NCBI GenBank assembly: GCA_946406115.1 | Contig: OX291540.1 | Location: 8,800,563 to 8,864,562 of the forward strand | Direction: 5' to 3' | DNA: 64,000 nt | Source: Apoda limacodes | Lineage: Eukaryota > Arthropoda > Insecta > Lepidoptera > Limacodidae | In this document: positions 29,301 to 37,960 of the stretch, in pieces | Layout: every line of letters starts with the position of its first letter | Numbering within the stretch: position 1 is the first letter of the stretch | Program-made: the position numbers and the translations under genes | The notes under the pieces: model-generated | Databases searched by the model: none | Seen by the model: only the letters and a program-made list of their open reading frames with translations | Told to the model about the DNA's origin: nothing

Positions 29301-29621
29301 ATTGTAATAGGATATGGTTCTCTTATCTTTTTTATGACAAATAATATGTTGACTAACTGGATCTCTGCTAACCATCTGGTACTTTAGTCGCAATATATGT
29401 GTTAAAAGCCAAACACAAACAAGTCCCTTGCGAAAAAGTTACGTATGGTCTCCAGGTGCATTTAGTTTCAGTGTCCGTTCCAACAATTCTATGCCAAATA
29501 GCATTTTTTTGTTACAGGTAGACTTTTCGGTGGTATTTTTCCAGCGAGGCAACGGAAACTGAGCGCTTCAGGAGTTCTCGAAGCCAAAACCGGGCATATT
29601 GGAAAAAGCACTGAAGTCTAA
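8170..29621 (+). CDS. siz: Arf-GEF of the IQSEC/BRAG family (schizo/loner orthologue), 19 exons, 5' end missing
   Basis: Exons, read from splice sites and phase: 8170-8348, 10039-10183, 14144-14361, 15496-15616, 16550-16679, 18068-18164, 19745-19895, 21452-21593, 22017-22214, 23265-23482, 24213-24393, 24911-25120, 25673-25810, 26189-26315, 26857-27060, 27467-27545, 28022-28149, 28387-28539, 29518-29621. They join in one frame to 973 residues and a stop. Residues about 113-128 look coiled-coil, 135-153 are an IQ motif (calmodulin binding in this family), about 465-663 a Sec7 domain with catalytic E562 in FRLPGEAQK and the second signature in [10 protein letters not shown], and about 668-805 a PH domain. 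The protein ends in S-T-E-V, a class I PDZ ligand. Family knowledge: it loads GTP on Arf6/Arf1 at the plasma membrane; schizo acts in axon guidance and myoblast fusion. The order IQ-Sec7-PH is diagnostic of BRAG proteins. The gene symbol is by orthology inference. Confidence 0.95.
8349..10038 (+). other. IQSEC intron (after exon 1)
   Basis: No coding signal. Contains a tRNA-type SINE at 9762-9975 and a TA run just before it. The rest shows nothing recognisable. Confidence 0.6.
9762..9975 (+). mobile_element. tRNA-derived SINE, subtype 1 (in IQSEC intron)
   Basis: Head AGCTCCGTGGCTCTATTGGT, B-box region GGTTTGATCTCC, then GACAAACATTTATGTGACGC and a 3' part with GTTGTCAGGTG, AACTTTGCTTGG and AGATGGCGCTGTATGTAATG. 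The last block (related to the GCGCCATCTG end of other copies) is the SINE 3' end. Confidence 0.75.
10039..10183 (+). CDS. siz: IQSEC exon 2 (Ser/Ala/Pro-rich)
   Basis: Acceptor tgtttcag, donor CAG/gtgcaa. Codes residues 61-107, beginning [15 protein letters not shown] and running through a Pro-rich stretch to AVHTN. Phase fits both neighbours. No known domain; low complexity is normal for this part of BRAG proteins. Confidence 0.85.
10184..14143 (+). other. IQSEC intron (after exon 2)
   Basis: About 4 kb. Holds a Helitron-like repeat (10903-11205), a CATT microsatellite near 11642 and otherwise unique AT-rich sequence. Short ORFs here lack splice-site support. Confidence 0.6.
10903..11205 (+). 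mobile_element. Helitron-like non-autonomous repeat, copy (IQSEC intron)
   Basis: Starts ACTAATATTATAAATGTGAG, passes ACTGGACTGATCGGTATGAA, and ends with GGAGTTGACGTAGAAATTCC and GGGCGGGCGGAGCCGCTGGC. The same start and end blocks recur near 17850/18270, 50455-50706 and 62610-63150. Ends of full copies read AAAACTAGTT, like Helitron CTAG-type termini; the class is inferred. Confidence 0.6.
14144..14361 (+). CDS. siz: IQSEC exon 3 (coiled coil and IQ motif)
   Basis: Acceptor aaattacag, donor AATG/gtacgt. Residues 109-180 read [20 protein letters not shown], a short amphipathic helix, followed by the IQ motif [18 protein letters not shown]. This matches the conserved calmodulin-binding segment of IQSEC1/2/3 and schizo. 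The antisense reading of the same block is only a shadow. Confidence 0.95.
14425..14675 (-). mobile_element. tRNA-derived SINE, subtype 2 (in IQSEC intron)
   Basis: On the minus strand: TCCCTCGCAGTCTAGTTGGT (A box), GTGGGTTCGATTCCCGCACT (B box), GACAAACATTT, an A-rich linker, GTTGTCTGGTATCCATAACA and AAGCTTTGCTTAC to the end. Nearly the same as copies at 42345, 44686 and 52273. It sits just after the IQ-motif exon. Confidence 0.82.
15496..15616 (+). CDS. siz: IQSEC exon 4
   Basis: Acceptor ctcttgcag, donor GAG/gtactg. Codes [15 protein letters not shown] and then [14 protein letters not shown] (residues 182-220). Phase is continuous with exons 3 and 5. It continues the conserved segment after the IQ motif. 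Confidence 0.88.
16148..16190. repeat. Perfect 16-bp inverted repeat in IQSEC intron
   Basis: ACAAACTAAGTAGGTT (16148-16163), 11-nt loop, AACCTACTTAGTTTGT (16175-16190). No mismatches. It may be a DNA-transposon footprint or an RNA hairpin in the pre-mRNA. Confidence 0.8.
16550..16679 (+). CDS. siz: IQSEC exon 5
   Basis: Acceptor aatttttag, donor GGG/gttagt. Residues 222-264, [20 protein letters not shown] at the start and a His-rich stretch ([12 protein letters not shown]) at the end. The exon ends at phase 0. No separate domain recognised. Confidence 0.82.
16680..18067 (+). other. IQSEC intron (after exon 5)
   Basis: Contains a dispersed repeat near 17085-17345 (shared segment GTGAAGGAAAACATCGTGAG, related to 53600-53650) and a TGTGTATG microsatellite near 17695-17735. 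A Helitron-like 5' half starts near 17850. No coding exon seen. Confidence 0.55.
18068..18164 (+). CDS. siz: IQSEC exon 6, ends at a GC donor
   Basis: Acceptor gtaacacag. Codes [18 protein letters not shown] then HNHQMLNNS (residues 265-296). No in-phase GT donor is present. The best fit is CAG/gctagt, a GC donor, which leaves one base (g) that joins gt of the next exon to make Gly and keeps the frame. The nearby CTA/gtatat site would leave two extra bases and break the frame with the next exon. Confidence 0.8.
18165..19744 (+). other. IQSEC intron with GC donor and AG acceptor
   Basis: Starts gctagt and ends ttaaag. It includes a Helitron-like 3' end (18250-18362), an AATA run, and a moderately GC-rich unrecognised stretch at 18660-19080 with no long frame in phase. 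The GC-AG assignment rests on phase. Confidence 0.65.
19745..19895 (+). CDS. siz: IQSEC exon 7
   Basis: Acceptor gatttaaag (weak pyrimidine tract), donor CAA/gtatgt. Residues 298-346: [17 protein letters not shown], a Gln run ([16 protein letters not shown]) and [11 protein letters not shown]. The frame fits only with the GC donor of the previous exon. Readings in other frames and on the minus strand are shadows. Confidence 0.85.
20165..20340 (+). repeat. Dispersed repeat family A, copy 3 (in IQSEC intron)
   Basis: Begins AATACATTGTGTATTAAGGG, includes GTACCGCCCGTGTTACAT, ends AAACTCACCAAAACACA. Inserted in the intron between exons 7 and 8. Confidence 0.7.
21452..21593 (+). CDS. siz: IQSEC exon 8 (Ser- and His-rich)
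   Basis: Acceptor ttttgccgcag, donor CCG/gtcagt. Residues 348-394 start [19 protein letters not shown], pass a run of seven Ser and end [12 protein letters not shown]. Low complexity linker before the Sec7 domain. Confidence 0.87.
22017..22214 (+). CDS. siz: IQSEC exon 9 (Gln/His/Pro-rich)
   Basis: Acceptor tttttaaag, donor AAG/gtcagt; both ends phase 0, 66 codons. Reads [16 protein letters not shown], then [20 protein letters not shown] and a Pro/His tail ending HQHQPLK. It belongs to the disordered linker just N-terminal of Sec7. The clean 198-nt length means it could be skipped without a frameshift. Confidence 0.87.
23265..23482 (+). CDS. siz: IQSEC exon 10 (Sec7 domain, N-terminal third)
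   Basis: Acceptor aattcag, donor GA/gtaagt. Residues 461-532 include [30 protein letters not shown] and the segment [22 protein letters not shown], all characteristic of the BRAG Sec7 domain. Confidence 0.95.
24213..24393 (+). CDS. siz: IQSEC exon 11 (Sec7 catalytic glutamate)
   Basis: Acceptor catatcag, donor ACA/gttagt. Residues 534-593. Contains the Sec7 signature [18 protein letters not shown]; the glutamic finger that displaces Mg and phosphate from Arf is E562 (codon 24298-24300). Ends RYCVCNPDF and LRTQDT. Confidence 0.96.
24911..25120 (+). CDS. siz: IQSEC exon 12 (Sec7 second signature)
   Basis: Acceptor cttttttcag, donor CAG/gtaata, phase 0 at both ends, 70 codons. Carries [19 protein letters not shown], the hydrophobic-groove motif that binds Arf switch regions, then a well conserved segment around [18 protein letters not shown] and the end of Sec7. 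Confidence 0.96.
25673..25810 (+). CDS. siz: IQSEC exon 13 (start of PH domain)
   Basis: Acceptor aatcacag, donor GAA/gtaaga, phase 0, 46 codons. Residues 664-709 with [17 protein letters not shown], the first strands of the BRAG-type PH domain, then a charged loop [11 protein letters not shown]. Confidence 0.94.
26189..26315 (+). CDS. siz: IQSEC exon 14 (PH domain core)
   Basis: Acceptor ttttaccag, donor CAC/gtaagt. [20 protein letters not shown] is the central PH beta-strand pair; followed by [20 protein letters not shown]. Phase fits both neighbours. Confidence 0.95.
26535..26680 (-). mobile_element. SINE, truncated (IQSEC intron)
   Basis: Contains the SINE 3' block (AACTAAGCAAAGCTTGTACT), a T/A linker and the minus-strand A-box end GAGCCACGGAGCC; the middle is deleted. 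It lies in the intron before the last PH exon. Confidence 0.65.
26713..26803 (-). repeat. tRNA-like sequence (SINE head or tRNA pseudogene)
   Basis: Minus strand has AATAGCTAAATTGGCAGAGC (A-box like) and GCAGGTTCAAGTCCTAGCTT (B-box like) at tRNA spacing. The anticodon loop lacks the invariant T33 and the acceptor stem does not pair well, so a working tRNA is unlikely. Confidence 0.5.
26857..27060 (+). CDS. siz: IQSEC exon 15 (end of PH domain)
   Basis: Acceptor tttttttttcag, donor AATG/gttaga. Reads [20 protein letters not shown], then the PH C-terminal helix [20 protein letters not shown] and a Gly/Arg-rich end. This helix is strongly conserved in IQSEC proteins. Confidence 0.94.
27467..27545 (+). 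CDS. siz: IQSEC exon 16
   Basis: Acceptor tattttag, donor TGG/gtaagg. A 79-nt exon coding [18 protein letters not shown] and MEHVHVHG. Phase fits both neighbours. No domain. Confidence 0.85.
28022..28149 (+). CDS. siz: IQSEC exon 17 (Pro-rich)
   Basis: Acceptor tttggtttcag, donor CCTG/gtaagc. Codes [20 protein letters not shown], then [18 protein letters not shown]. The Pro stretch could bind SH3 or WW domains (inference); the [10 protein letters not shown] end looks conserved-type rather than low complexity. Confidence 0.88.
28387..28539 (+). CDS. siz: IQSEC exon 18 (Ser-rich tail)
   Basis: Acceptor attaatag, donor TCGG/gtaaga. Codes [20 protein letters not shown] and a Ser/Arg/Pro tail. 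[10 protein letters not shown] corresponds to the RRSSAGSLES-type motif in vertebrate IQSEC tails (family knowledge) and is a likely basophilic-kinase site. Confidence 0.88.
29518..29621 (+). CDS. siz: IQSEC terminal exon with PDZ-binding C-terminus
   Basis: Acceptor ttttttgttacag. Reads [20 protein letters not shown], then a short basic segment and KSTEV followed by TAA at 29619-29621. The last three residues T-E-V fit the class I PDZ ligand (S/T-x-hydrophobic), a feature also reported for vertebrate IQSEC proteins, which suggests synaptic or cortical scaffold binding. Confidence 0.9.
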
Positions 29622-30250
29622 ACACTTGAAAGTGTGGATTACAAAAGTTACGGACGGATTCAGGAAATATTTCATGTCATCGAATATTTCCTCCAGATTC
29701 CGCTGTTCGAACGCATTCCGAATTGTTATTTCACGAAGTTTCGTTCGAAAAAATCGTTCTCAGAGGTTTTGAAAAGCCCTTTAAGTGCCATTTCAATGTC
29801 TTTTTCAAAACCTGCACAGGGTTTGAGTAAATAAATGTTGCGAGTGATATTTATTATCATTTGTTTTCGTAAAGTTCAAACATTCGAATTGTTTCATTGG
29901 TGTAGAAAAACATTTTACCGTTAAAGCTTACTTTTATCTTAACCAACCTAAGGTATCTTAATATGGATTAAAAGGTATACTTAAATGTAAAAACGTCACG
30001 GGTTTTAAACTAAGACCAACACGTGTGTCATATCATGTCAGTCATCGAAGCGTGTGATGATGATAAAGACATCATTTATCGCGTAACAAAACGCGTTTTT
30101 TTAATAATATCTATTAAATGAATTGTTATCTGTAGTTATCACTTGTCTTAATATGTTGACGAGACTGATATGCCAAATGTTCTCAAAGTTTTAGATAACT
30201 TTTTTGTTCATATAGTTTGTTTATTATCAATCAATAAAATAAATAAAAAA
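29622..30250 (+). other. siz: IQSEC 3'UTR, likely poly(A) sites
   Basis: Follows the stop codon with no further frame. The first AATAAA is at 29830-29835; a second cluster of overlapping AATAAA hexamers lies around 30233-30248. Which is used cannot be told from sequence. Confidence 0.55.
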
Positions 30251-32499
30251 ATTAAGTAAAACAGCCCAAACTTTCCAATTTAACATAGGAGCTATTGTGG
30301 TTTTATTGATCCATCATATACATTGATTATTTTGAGATCAACTTTATTTAAGTAGGCATGTCTTTTAATTTATGTTGTACAACGCAAATGTTTAAAACCT
30401 TATAATTAATATATACTAATGGCATGTTGTGACTATGAATGATTGTTACCTTATTAAAGTGGGTCCATTGTATCTGAATTAGATTTAAAGATTGTCTTTG
30501 TTCAATTTTAAACGGCATAATGCCGTGAAAAAGACGTGGACTGAAAATTGTTGAGTTTATGTATTTTCAATCTCATTTCTTGAACTGTAGATGTTGGTGA
30601 TCTACAAAAATTATATAGACAAGATTCATAGACATTCATATTTGAGGTATAACATTAATATTGCATTTAACATTTTCTAAACTTAATGTATTAGTTACGT
30701 ATTATATAATTAATGTTACCAGCAAGAAAGTATTATTTAGAAAGAGAAACTATAATAGTAAATTCACTTTTTTAGGAGTAAATTGTACATACGTTCGATA
30801 TATTTGGAGCAATATTATCAGCATGTAGCATCACGATATTTAATCATTAATTTACTTTCGCACAAAATTAAGCAATACATTAAGTGTAGTTACATCACAT
30901 TCAATAAATTAATATTCATATTTAAAACTATACGAATTTAATCGCAGTTGTTGAAGAATTTTACTAGGATTTTAGATTGTTTGAGATTTTAAAATAGACT
31001 AAGACCATCTTCATATAAGGCGAGTTTTGAAATAAATTCTTAAATAAAAACATATTAATGCTAAAATGTCATATAGACTTCAATGTCCAATAATTTGGTG
31101 CATTTGCCCAGTGTCCATTAATCTATTACGAAGAATAATTATCTCCTTGTCGATTGTTATAAAAATATACGATTTCTTCCAATTAAATGTTTTCTCTTTT
31201 CTGACTGCAACTAAAGGCTGTATAATATTACTCAAAACGTTATGACAAAAAATATTAGATCTAAATGTACACTGTGTACGTAATACTGATAATCCTAAAC
31301 AAAATAAATAATATTAAAACGCATATTATAGAGATTTATAGCATGAATGTAGGTGAATTCTGCAATTCAAAAACAATGTTTCTTTAACCATATATTTTTG
31401 GGTTGGTCCCTTGATATTGTCTCTCTAGATATATCCAGATTTTTCTCAGACTATACCATTAATCATAAGTTTAAAGTATTAAAATATATTGCATAAGCCA
31501 GTAATTTATGTTACCTTTATATGTATTTATTACTTGCAAATTATTAACGTGATTTTAATATTGCTTGACTTCTGGACTAGGTTCCGGCCCTAAAACGACC
31601 CATTGGCCAAACTTTGCCAAAAAGTCTAACGCCAATATAAAGTTCAGAATACTAAAAAATCTTAAAAAGATTTCTAGTTATTTTTATATTTATTTATTTC
31701 TATTTCTTTTCTCTAACTTTCCCTTCCTTATTAATTAATCCAAAAACCTACTCCCTTAGGAACCATCGATATATATATTGAAAACATGCATTTTTGTGTT
31801 TTATTATTGAAACCAAAATAAAACACGTATTAATAATTGTATACACCGCTGTTGAAGTTATACGTTACGTAGCATTGTTAAAACTACTATTTAATACAAC
31901 TGTAGGTAGAATAATGAATCGATTAAATTGTAAGGAAAACAATTAAAAACCGAATTGTTAGATGATTTGGAAATAATTAACCGTCTTCTTCGCTCTTGTA
32001 TAGTTTTCCATATTTTAATATTTCAAGGTAGGTACATTTTAATAAATTTGTTCTTGTCTTAATTAATTACCCGTACTTTAATTAAGAGGGTGAGACAGAT
32101 TAGAAAGCCAAAGTCTGTAAAACTATATATCTAAATATGTGTAGGTACTAATATCATTACACAATGTCATACAAATCAGGGTCTGCGGCATTTGTTTCAT
32201 ACTGTATGTGTGTATAAATTTTTCGAATGGAGTTCGATGCTTTACCGTTTTGTACAATTTTTTTTTGGTTTTTCGTTCTTAATTTTAAAAATTTTACTGA
32301 ATTATTACGAATGAATGCAATATGCGCCTTAATTTTATTTCAACGAGAGTTAATAATCACTCACATTTTTTAGCACCAAATTCAATAAATAAGAAAAATC
32401 CAATAAGGTAATGCATAGGATAAAAGTAAGGTATGTATCATATTTTTCCCAGTTCTTGATATGCTACTTTGCCTTCACATTTGTACAAAAACTGCATAT
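30251..32499. other. Intergenic, unrecognised AT-rich sequence
   Basis: No coding region, repeat with a recognised partner, or RNA gene seen. Possibly extended 3'UTR of the IQSEC gene in its left part. Confidence 0.5.
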
Positions 32500-32502
32500 T
32501 TA

Positions 32503-32933
32503 GGGCGCGTTCGTTTTGGGGTAAAAAATCATTATTTTCATTAATGTAGTCGCCTGTCATCCGTTCGTTTAGCGTTGGTTTAAAAAATATCAAAATTTAA
32601 GTATCATCTGTAACAAACTGTCAAGCATTCGTTAACGATATTCTTGTTAATTTTGTCACTTTTTTACCGAAAATTAAACGAACGGGGCTAACCCATGTTT
32701 GGAGGTAGGTTTTGGTGTAAATCTGACACACTGCCTATACATATTCATTGTTTAAGGTAGTGTGAGTGCTCTTATCGTAGTGTATGTGCGTGAACCGTTC
32801 GATTTGCAACCAAAAATTTTGTTAGTAATGTTTCAAAGCCACATGATTGATCACTGTCGATGGCAAAAGTGGCGTTTTCAAAAATGTAAAAAGTATCAAA
32901 CGTGGAAACTTCTTATCCAAAACGAACGCACTC
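32503..32933. mobile_element. PIF/Harbinger-type MITE with TTA target duplication
   Basis: Left end GGGCGCGTTCGTTTTGG (from 32503) and right end, reverse-complemented, GAGTGCGTTCGTTTTGG (to 32933) match at 15 of 17 positions. Both flanks are TTA (32500-32502 and 32934-32936), the 3-bp duplication typical of PIF/Harbinger elements. Inside are further inverted copies of the CGTTCGTTT word (near 32561 and 32684). No transposase; the ORF over it is chance. 431 bp. Confidence 0.72.
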
Positions 32934-32949
32934 TTAAACGATTGAGCCT

Positions 32950-33048
32950 ATACATTCCCTTCATTATTCGTGTACATAGGAGAGTTGCCGTAGGACTCCC
33001 ACGCCAACAACAGAATTTAGCGCCATAGCTGCAAGCAAAAGCTAGTTT
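32950..33048 (+). mobile_element. Helitron-like repeat 3' end
   Basis: Contains GGAGAGTTGCCGTAGGACTC, CCACGCCAACAACAGAATTT and ends GCAAAAGCTAGTTTTT, the same terminal block as at 62408-62476. It directly follows the MITE. Confidence 0.55.
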
Positions 33049-34050
33049 TTATTAAGTTAATTCGTATTATTATTGAGAATCTCTCGGTGTCGTTTTTTGG
33101 TATGAATTATCTTTTATGTTCGTATAATTTTTTTTTCTATGCATTAATATAAAACTACACATACTGTTTCTTAATACTACTTTAATAATAGAAATTTTTA
33201 TAATTTTATTTTATTAAAATATTATTTTTGCATAATACAAATTTTAAATACTTATAAACATGATTCAATTGATTAGTTATAATTTAATGTTTTCGTTTTA
33301 AAACATTATCTGGTTTGTTTTAATGTTATTTATAAGGCATAAATCAGAGTAAAAAATACACTTCCAACTCGGAAAATGGTAATTTTCGAAAGTAAAATGT
33401 GAAAACACTGTATGAAATTTACGAAAAATGACATGATAGTAATAAAAAACAAAAAAAAAATAAGCAACATCGAGTTTACTTTGTTATTTCTTCTCAGCGG
33501 AACTTGTGTTGAACACTGTTTTATTCACGCTTTTGTAAATTTTGCTTTAAGCCAAAGATGTAATTTTCTTACTTTGAAAAACTTAATTAAAGTTTCAAAA
33601 TTGATTTCAAAATAGAGAAACTAAAGAAATACCCTTAAAGTCATTTTTGCTGCAAACAATTTTATGTATGAAATATTAGGTTAATTCCATGTTTATCTAA
33701 ACTTATGTCAGCTCTACTTAAGTCTAAGTTATATATAAGTTAAAGGGTCTTTATTTTCTGTATTATACTGTACTAACTTATTTTTTACCATGTGTATGTA
33801 TATCGAAGAATACATCTAATATATATTCCTTAGTTTATAACTTGTTAAATAAAATGTAGGGTAAGCAATAAACGCGTGCGCGCTAACTTACATCTAACAT
33901 AACGACATCGTTGTTGAGAGTTGATACAACTAAGTCACTTACAAGTAGTTTTATTTAATAAAAAAAAAATTGTATTTATTTATTAAATATGAATTAACAT
34001 TCATGATCTATACCTGTTTTATTTTAGTTTCCTATTATTAATAGATAGTT
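33049..34050. other. Intergenic, nothing recognised
   Basis: AT-rich; the short ORF at 33412-33615 has biased composition (Lys/Phe/Ile from A/T runs) and no splice or family support. Confidence 0.5.
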
Positions 34051-34052
34051 CA

Positions 34053-34990
34053 TTATTTTTTTTGTAACTCAATGATAATTCGGATCAAATGGATAGTAGG
34101 GCGGACGCACGGACTGACTAAAAAGAATATTCTGCTCTTAAAAGAACCAAAATTGTTGGGGTACAGCATCGATGGCGATTTGGGCCATAGTCCACACGCG
34201 GGCCTAGTGCGGATTATGGACTTCACATACGTCTTTTTTCTTTGACGTATGTAGGTTTCCTCACCATGTTTTCTGATGTTATTCAGCGCCTCTCTCATGG
34301 TTTGTGGATTCTTAAGGAGCTTTGTCCGTTGGTCGCTCATGCTTTTGAATGAAGAACCACAAGATGAGATGAGATGATGCCTCCTCGGCTTCCATATAGC
34401 CCCTGCATAGAGGACTGTCTGTAACGCCGATATTGAAAGAGTGTCTGATTAGCGGGCAGTGACCTGCTATTATACCAACTATGTAGTGTAGGTTTTTCCT
34501 ACTAAGTTTTAACAGTTTGTGCGACAGATTTGCGTCCAAGGATGTAAGAACATTTTTGGTTTGTTTGCAGTCTGTGTTTTGGTTTGTTCTGCCCACTGTT
34601 TGTTGTGTAGTTGTGAGGTTCTATCACGTAACCACGTTTCAAGTTGGGTGAGTGGTAGCGGTACAATTAGTTCGGGACCCATTATTTTAGTGTCCGATCA
34701 ACTCTTTGCCAACTGATCTGCCGCATCATTGCCTAGAGACCCACTATGACCACGTATCCATTGAAGAGTAACCCGGTTCTTCAATGCAATTTTTTGCAGG
34801 ACACTCCAGGATTAGTCTACTGTTGATGCGGTTGTTGTTGAGAGCTTGTAGAACAGCGGCACTGTAGGAGATGATGCCGATGCATCGCTTATGCTTCTAG
34901 ACAGGACCGCTGTTGCAGCTCGGGTGATCCCAACACATTCTGCTTGGAAGATGGTGTTGAGTGAACCCAAGCTCACACATTATCAGAATT
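34053..34990 (-). pseudogene. Non-LTR retrotransposon remnant, RNase H region
   Basis: On the minus strand the block around 34700-34790 reads WIRGHSGSLGNDAADQLA, a typical RNase H C-terminal signature of Jockey/R1/I-type LINEs. It is followed by GRTNQNTDCKQTK and KLLKLSRKNLHYIVGIIAGH and GHCPLIRHSFNIGVTDSPLC, the usual stretch after RNase H. Frames are broken by stops and shifts. No reverse transcriptase domain is attached. Confidence 0.75.
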
Positions 34991-35108
34991 GGATTATAAT
35001 CTCTCTCGAAAGTTGAACTTAGGTACCTAACTGCACTTTTTGCTTTAGGTATGCGTATTCGTTAATAACTTCGAGAGTGTCATCATCATCATATCAGCTT
35101 ATATTGGT

Positions 35109-36362
35109 CTACTGCCGGACATAAGCCTCCTCTATGGCGCGCCATTTCTCCCGGTCCTCTGCCTTCCGCATCCAGCCACCACCGGCCACCTTTTTAAGGT
35201 CGTCGGTCCACCGGGCTGGTGGGCGTCCCACGCTTCGCCTTCCCATACGCGGTCTCCACTCTAGGACACGTCTGCTCCATCGGCCATCGGTCCTCCGACA
35301 GACGTGGCCAACCCACTGCCACTTCAGCTTGCTAATTCTGCGGGCTATGTCGGTAACTTTGGTTCTCTTCCGGATGTCCTCATTTCGGATTCGATCCCTT
35401 AGAGACACTCCGAGCATAGCTCGCTCCATTGCGCGCTATGCGACCTTGAACTTGTGGACCAGCCCTGCTGTAAGTGTCCACGTTTCGGCGGCGTAAGTCA
35501 TGACTGGTAGAACGCACTGGTTAAAGACTTTCGTCTTTAGACTTTGCGGTATAGGCAACGTGAAGACTTGACGAAGTTTGCCAAATGCTGCCTACCCTAG
35601 CTGGATCCTCCTGTCGGCTTCCTTCTCAAAATTGTTCCGGCCCAGTTGGATTTTTTTTCCAAGGTACACATAATACTGGACAACTTCGAGTAAGGTACCC
35701 GCGACGTATACTGGCATTGGCACGACGTGTTGGTTGAACATGACTTTTGTCTTATTCAAATTCATACCAAGGCCCACTCGTCGAGAGGATTCGTCTAGGG
35801 AGTGCAACATTTCGCTCAGTTCTTCCAATGACTCTGCCATAATGACGATGTCGTCGGCAAACCTTAGGTGTGTGCTGTATTCGCCGTTTATGTTTATGCT
35901 CCGCCCAGTTCAGTCCAAGGTTTTGAAGACATCTTCTAGCGCACTGGTGAACAGTTTCGGTGATATAACGTCCCCCTGTCTTACACCTCTACGCAGCGGG
36001 ATGGCACTTGTCTTATGGTCCTGGAACTGGACGGTCATCGTAGCAGCGTTGTAAAGACATCGCAGCACCTCAATATATCGCCATACACAGCGGCTGATTA
36101 TACTCTTGAGTTTTTTGTATAATCTGCCGTACAGTATGAATGTGATCTACGGTACTGAAGCCTTTCCTAAACCCAGTCTGTTCTGGTGGCTGTAACTCGT
36201 CAAGTCTTTCAGCGAGACGATTCTAGAGAACAGCTTATATACGTGGCTTAGAAGGGATATCGGTCGGTAGTTTTTAAGTAGTTTTATCTCTCTTTTTAAA
36301 GAATAATACCACCACGCTGCCGTGCCACGCCTCCGGTGTAGTTCCGTTATGGATGACAACAT
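35109..36362 (-). pseudogene. RTE LINE reverse transcriptase and C-terminal domain, fragmented
   Basis: RT begins in the frame 36362-36147 (NYRPISLLSHVYKLF), continues in shifted frames through LRFADDIVIMAESLEELSEM (35592-35880) with an intact FADD, and ends in 35429-35109 with the GHVCRR-DGRW and GRPP-RW-DDL motifs. At least two frame changes and several stops. Confidence 0.82.
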
Positions 36363-36804
36363 TAAAAAGCTTTGCTAACTCTTTAAGGACTGGAATCTCT
36401 TTAAGGACTGGAGTGCCGCAGACTTTTAGAAACTCAGTCGTAATGCCATCATCGCCCGGAGCTTTGTTGTTTCTAATCTGTTCCAGAGCCGCCCTAATCT
36501 CACTTTGGTCAACGTCCGGGATATCCTTGGTGAAGTGGCACGTCAGTTTGGCTCTTAGATTGGATCTTCGGTTATGAGGGATGTGAGCCTAGCCGCATGT
36601 GACGTGTAGAGTTGTCCATAAAACAATTCGGCTTCTGCTGAGATCTCTGATTTGGAGGTGACTATTTTACCATCTGCATGCATGTTTTTAGTCTCGTCAG
36701 ATGGCTCTTTGCTTTCGACCCTTTATTCTGCTCAATCGCAAGCTCAATGCTGTGTGCCCTGGAGCGTCGAAGGTCACGTCTAGTCATCTTCCGTATCAGC
36801 CCGT

Positions 36805-37170
36805 TTAGAGATCTTGCATCTGACGAAGACCTTTGGGTAGATAGTATCTCTCGTCTTTCCTCATAAGTTCCAGAGTCTCAGGCAAAAGTTTGGACTCTCT
36901 AGTTTTGTTCTGCGGTGGGTAAAATTTGCGTCCCATTTCTTTTACCGTCTTCACCAAGTTGTTGGTCATTATGTCAACGTCGTCTGTGGTTTCCAGCGAA
37001 TCGAATCTATTATGAAGTTCCAGATGAAACTTGTCGGATCCTATCGTAGCTTGGGACTGTAAAGGTCTAAGAGTAGAATTTATTAGACGATTTCTTTCGG
37101 CCTTGGAATTTATATTTAGAGTGCCTCTAACAAGTCTGTGATCACTGCCGGTATTGAACCTATTGATCAC
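36805..37170 (-). pseudogene. RTE LINE fragment between endonuclease and RT
   Basis: Codes NRFNTGSDHRLVRGTLNI, where SDH is the last endonuclease motif, followed by the variable linker to the RT. Separated from the upstream frame by a frameshift. Confidence 0.75.
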
Positions 37171-37273
37171 TGAGACATCTCTAAATATGTTCCATCTATC
37201 TCATTCCTAGTCACAGCGTCGGGACTTCGCCAGGTCCACCTTCTATGGGAACTCTTCTTGTAGAACGAGTCCA

Positions 37274-37960
37274 TCAAAAAGAGCCCTTCCATTTCGAGAG
37301 AGTTTGCATTTGTCTCCTGTGATTTCGCTGACCCAAGCCATAAGACCCGATTCTAGATTCGTCGCGTTTTTGTACTCCCACTTTGGTGTTAAAATCCCCC
37401 ATCACAACGTTGTTGTTAGCCTTGGTGGTGTTATGAAGGGCCTTGGTGATATCTTCATATGTAGCTTTGGCTTCTTCATCAGAGTGAGACGAGGTTGGCG
37501 AATACACCTGTACCACCTTCAGAGAATATCTGTTGGTGAGCTTTAGGACAAGGTATGCTACCCGAGTCGAAACACTACTGCTTTCCACAACGTTGTTTAT
37601 GAAAGATTTGTTGACCAGAAAACCAACACCGCCTTGGGAAGGGTCGTCACCTTGTCGAAAGTAGAATAAGTTTCCTGACTCCAGGGTCAGCGTGTCCTCA
37701 CCCTGTCTACGGACTTCTGATAAACCCAGTACATGCCAGTTTATGTGACTTAGTTCTTCTTCGAGTTCTACGAGGTAATAATCCAACCTCATCGTGCGTC
37801 CATTGTACGTTGCCAAATGTAGTCGTCGTTTATGGTAGCCGTTTGTCGTAACCCGGAGATTCCTAGGAATCTCTACCCCACCGTTATACCGACCGCTACC
37901 GTAGCCGGGAACAGTGTGGCTGCCGGGAACTGAGGGCCGTTTTTTTCCTGCCTTCACCAT
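37274..37960 (-). pseudogene. RTE LINE apurinic-type endonuclease domain
   Basis: A 228-codon frame. Motifs: TYNGRT near residue 50, SEVRR near 82, a V-YSPTSSHSDEE strand and GDFNTKVG with catalytic Asp/Asn. Such ORFs are often annotated as craniofacial development protein 2-like in insect genomes. The frame breaks soon after GDFN, before the final SDH motif, which appears in the next fragment (TGSDHRLVRG, near 37150). Confidence 0.85.

Noticed and set aside
33412..33615. ORF 33412-33615 as a small gene
   Set aside because: Low-complexity A/T-driven composition; no supporting signal.
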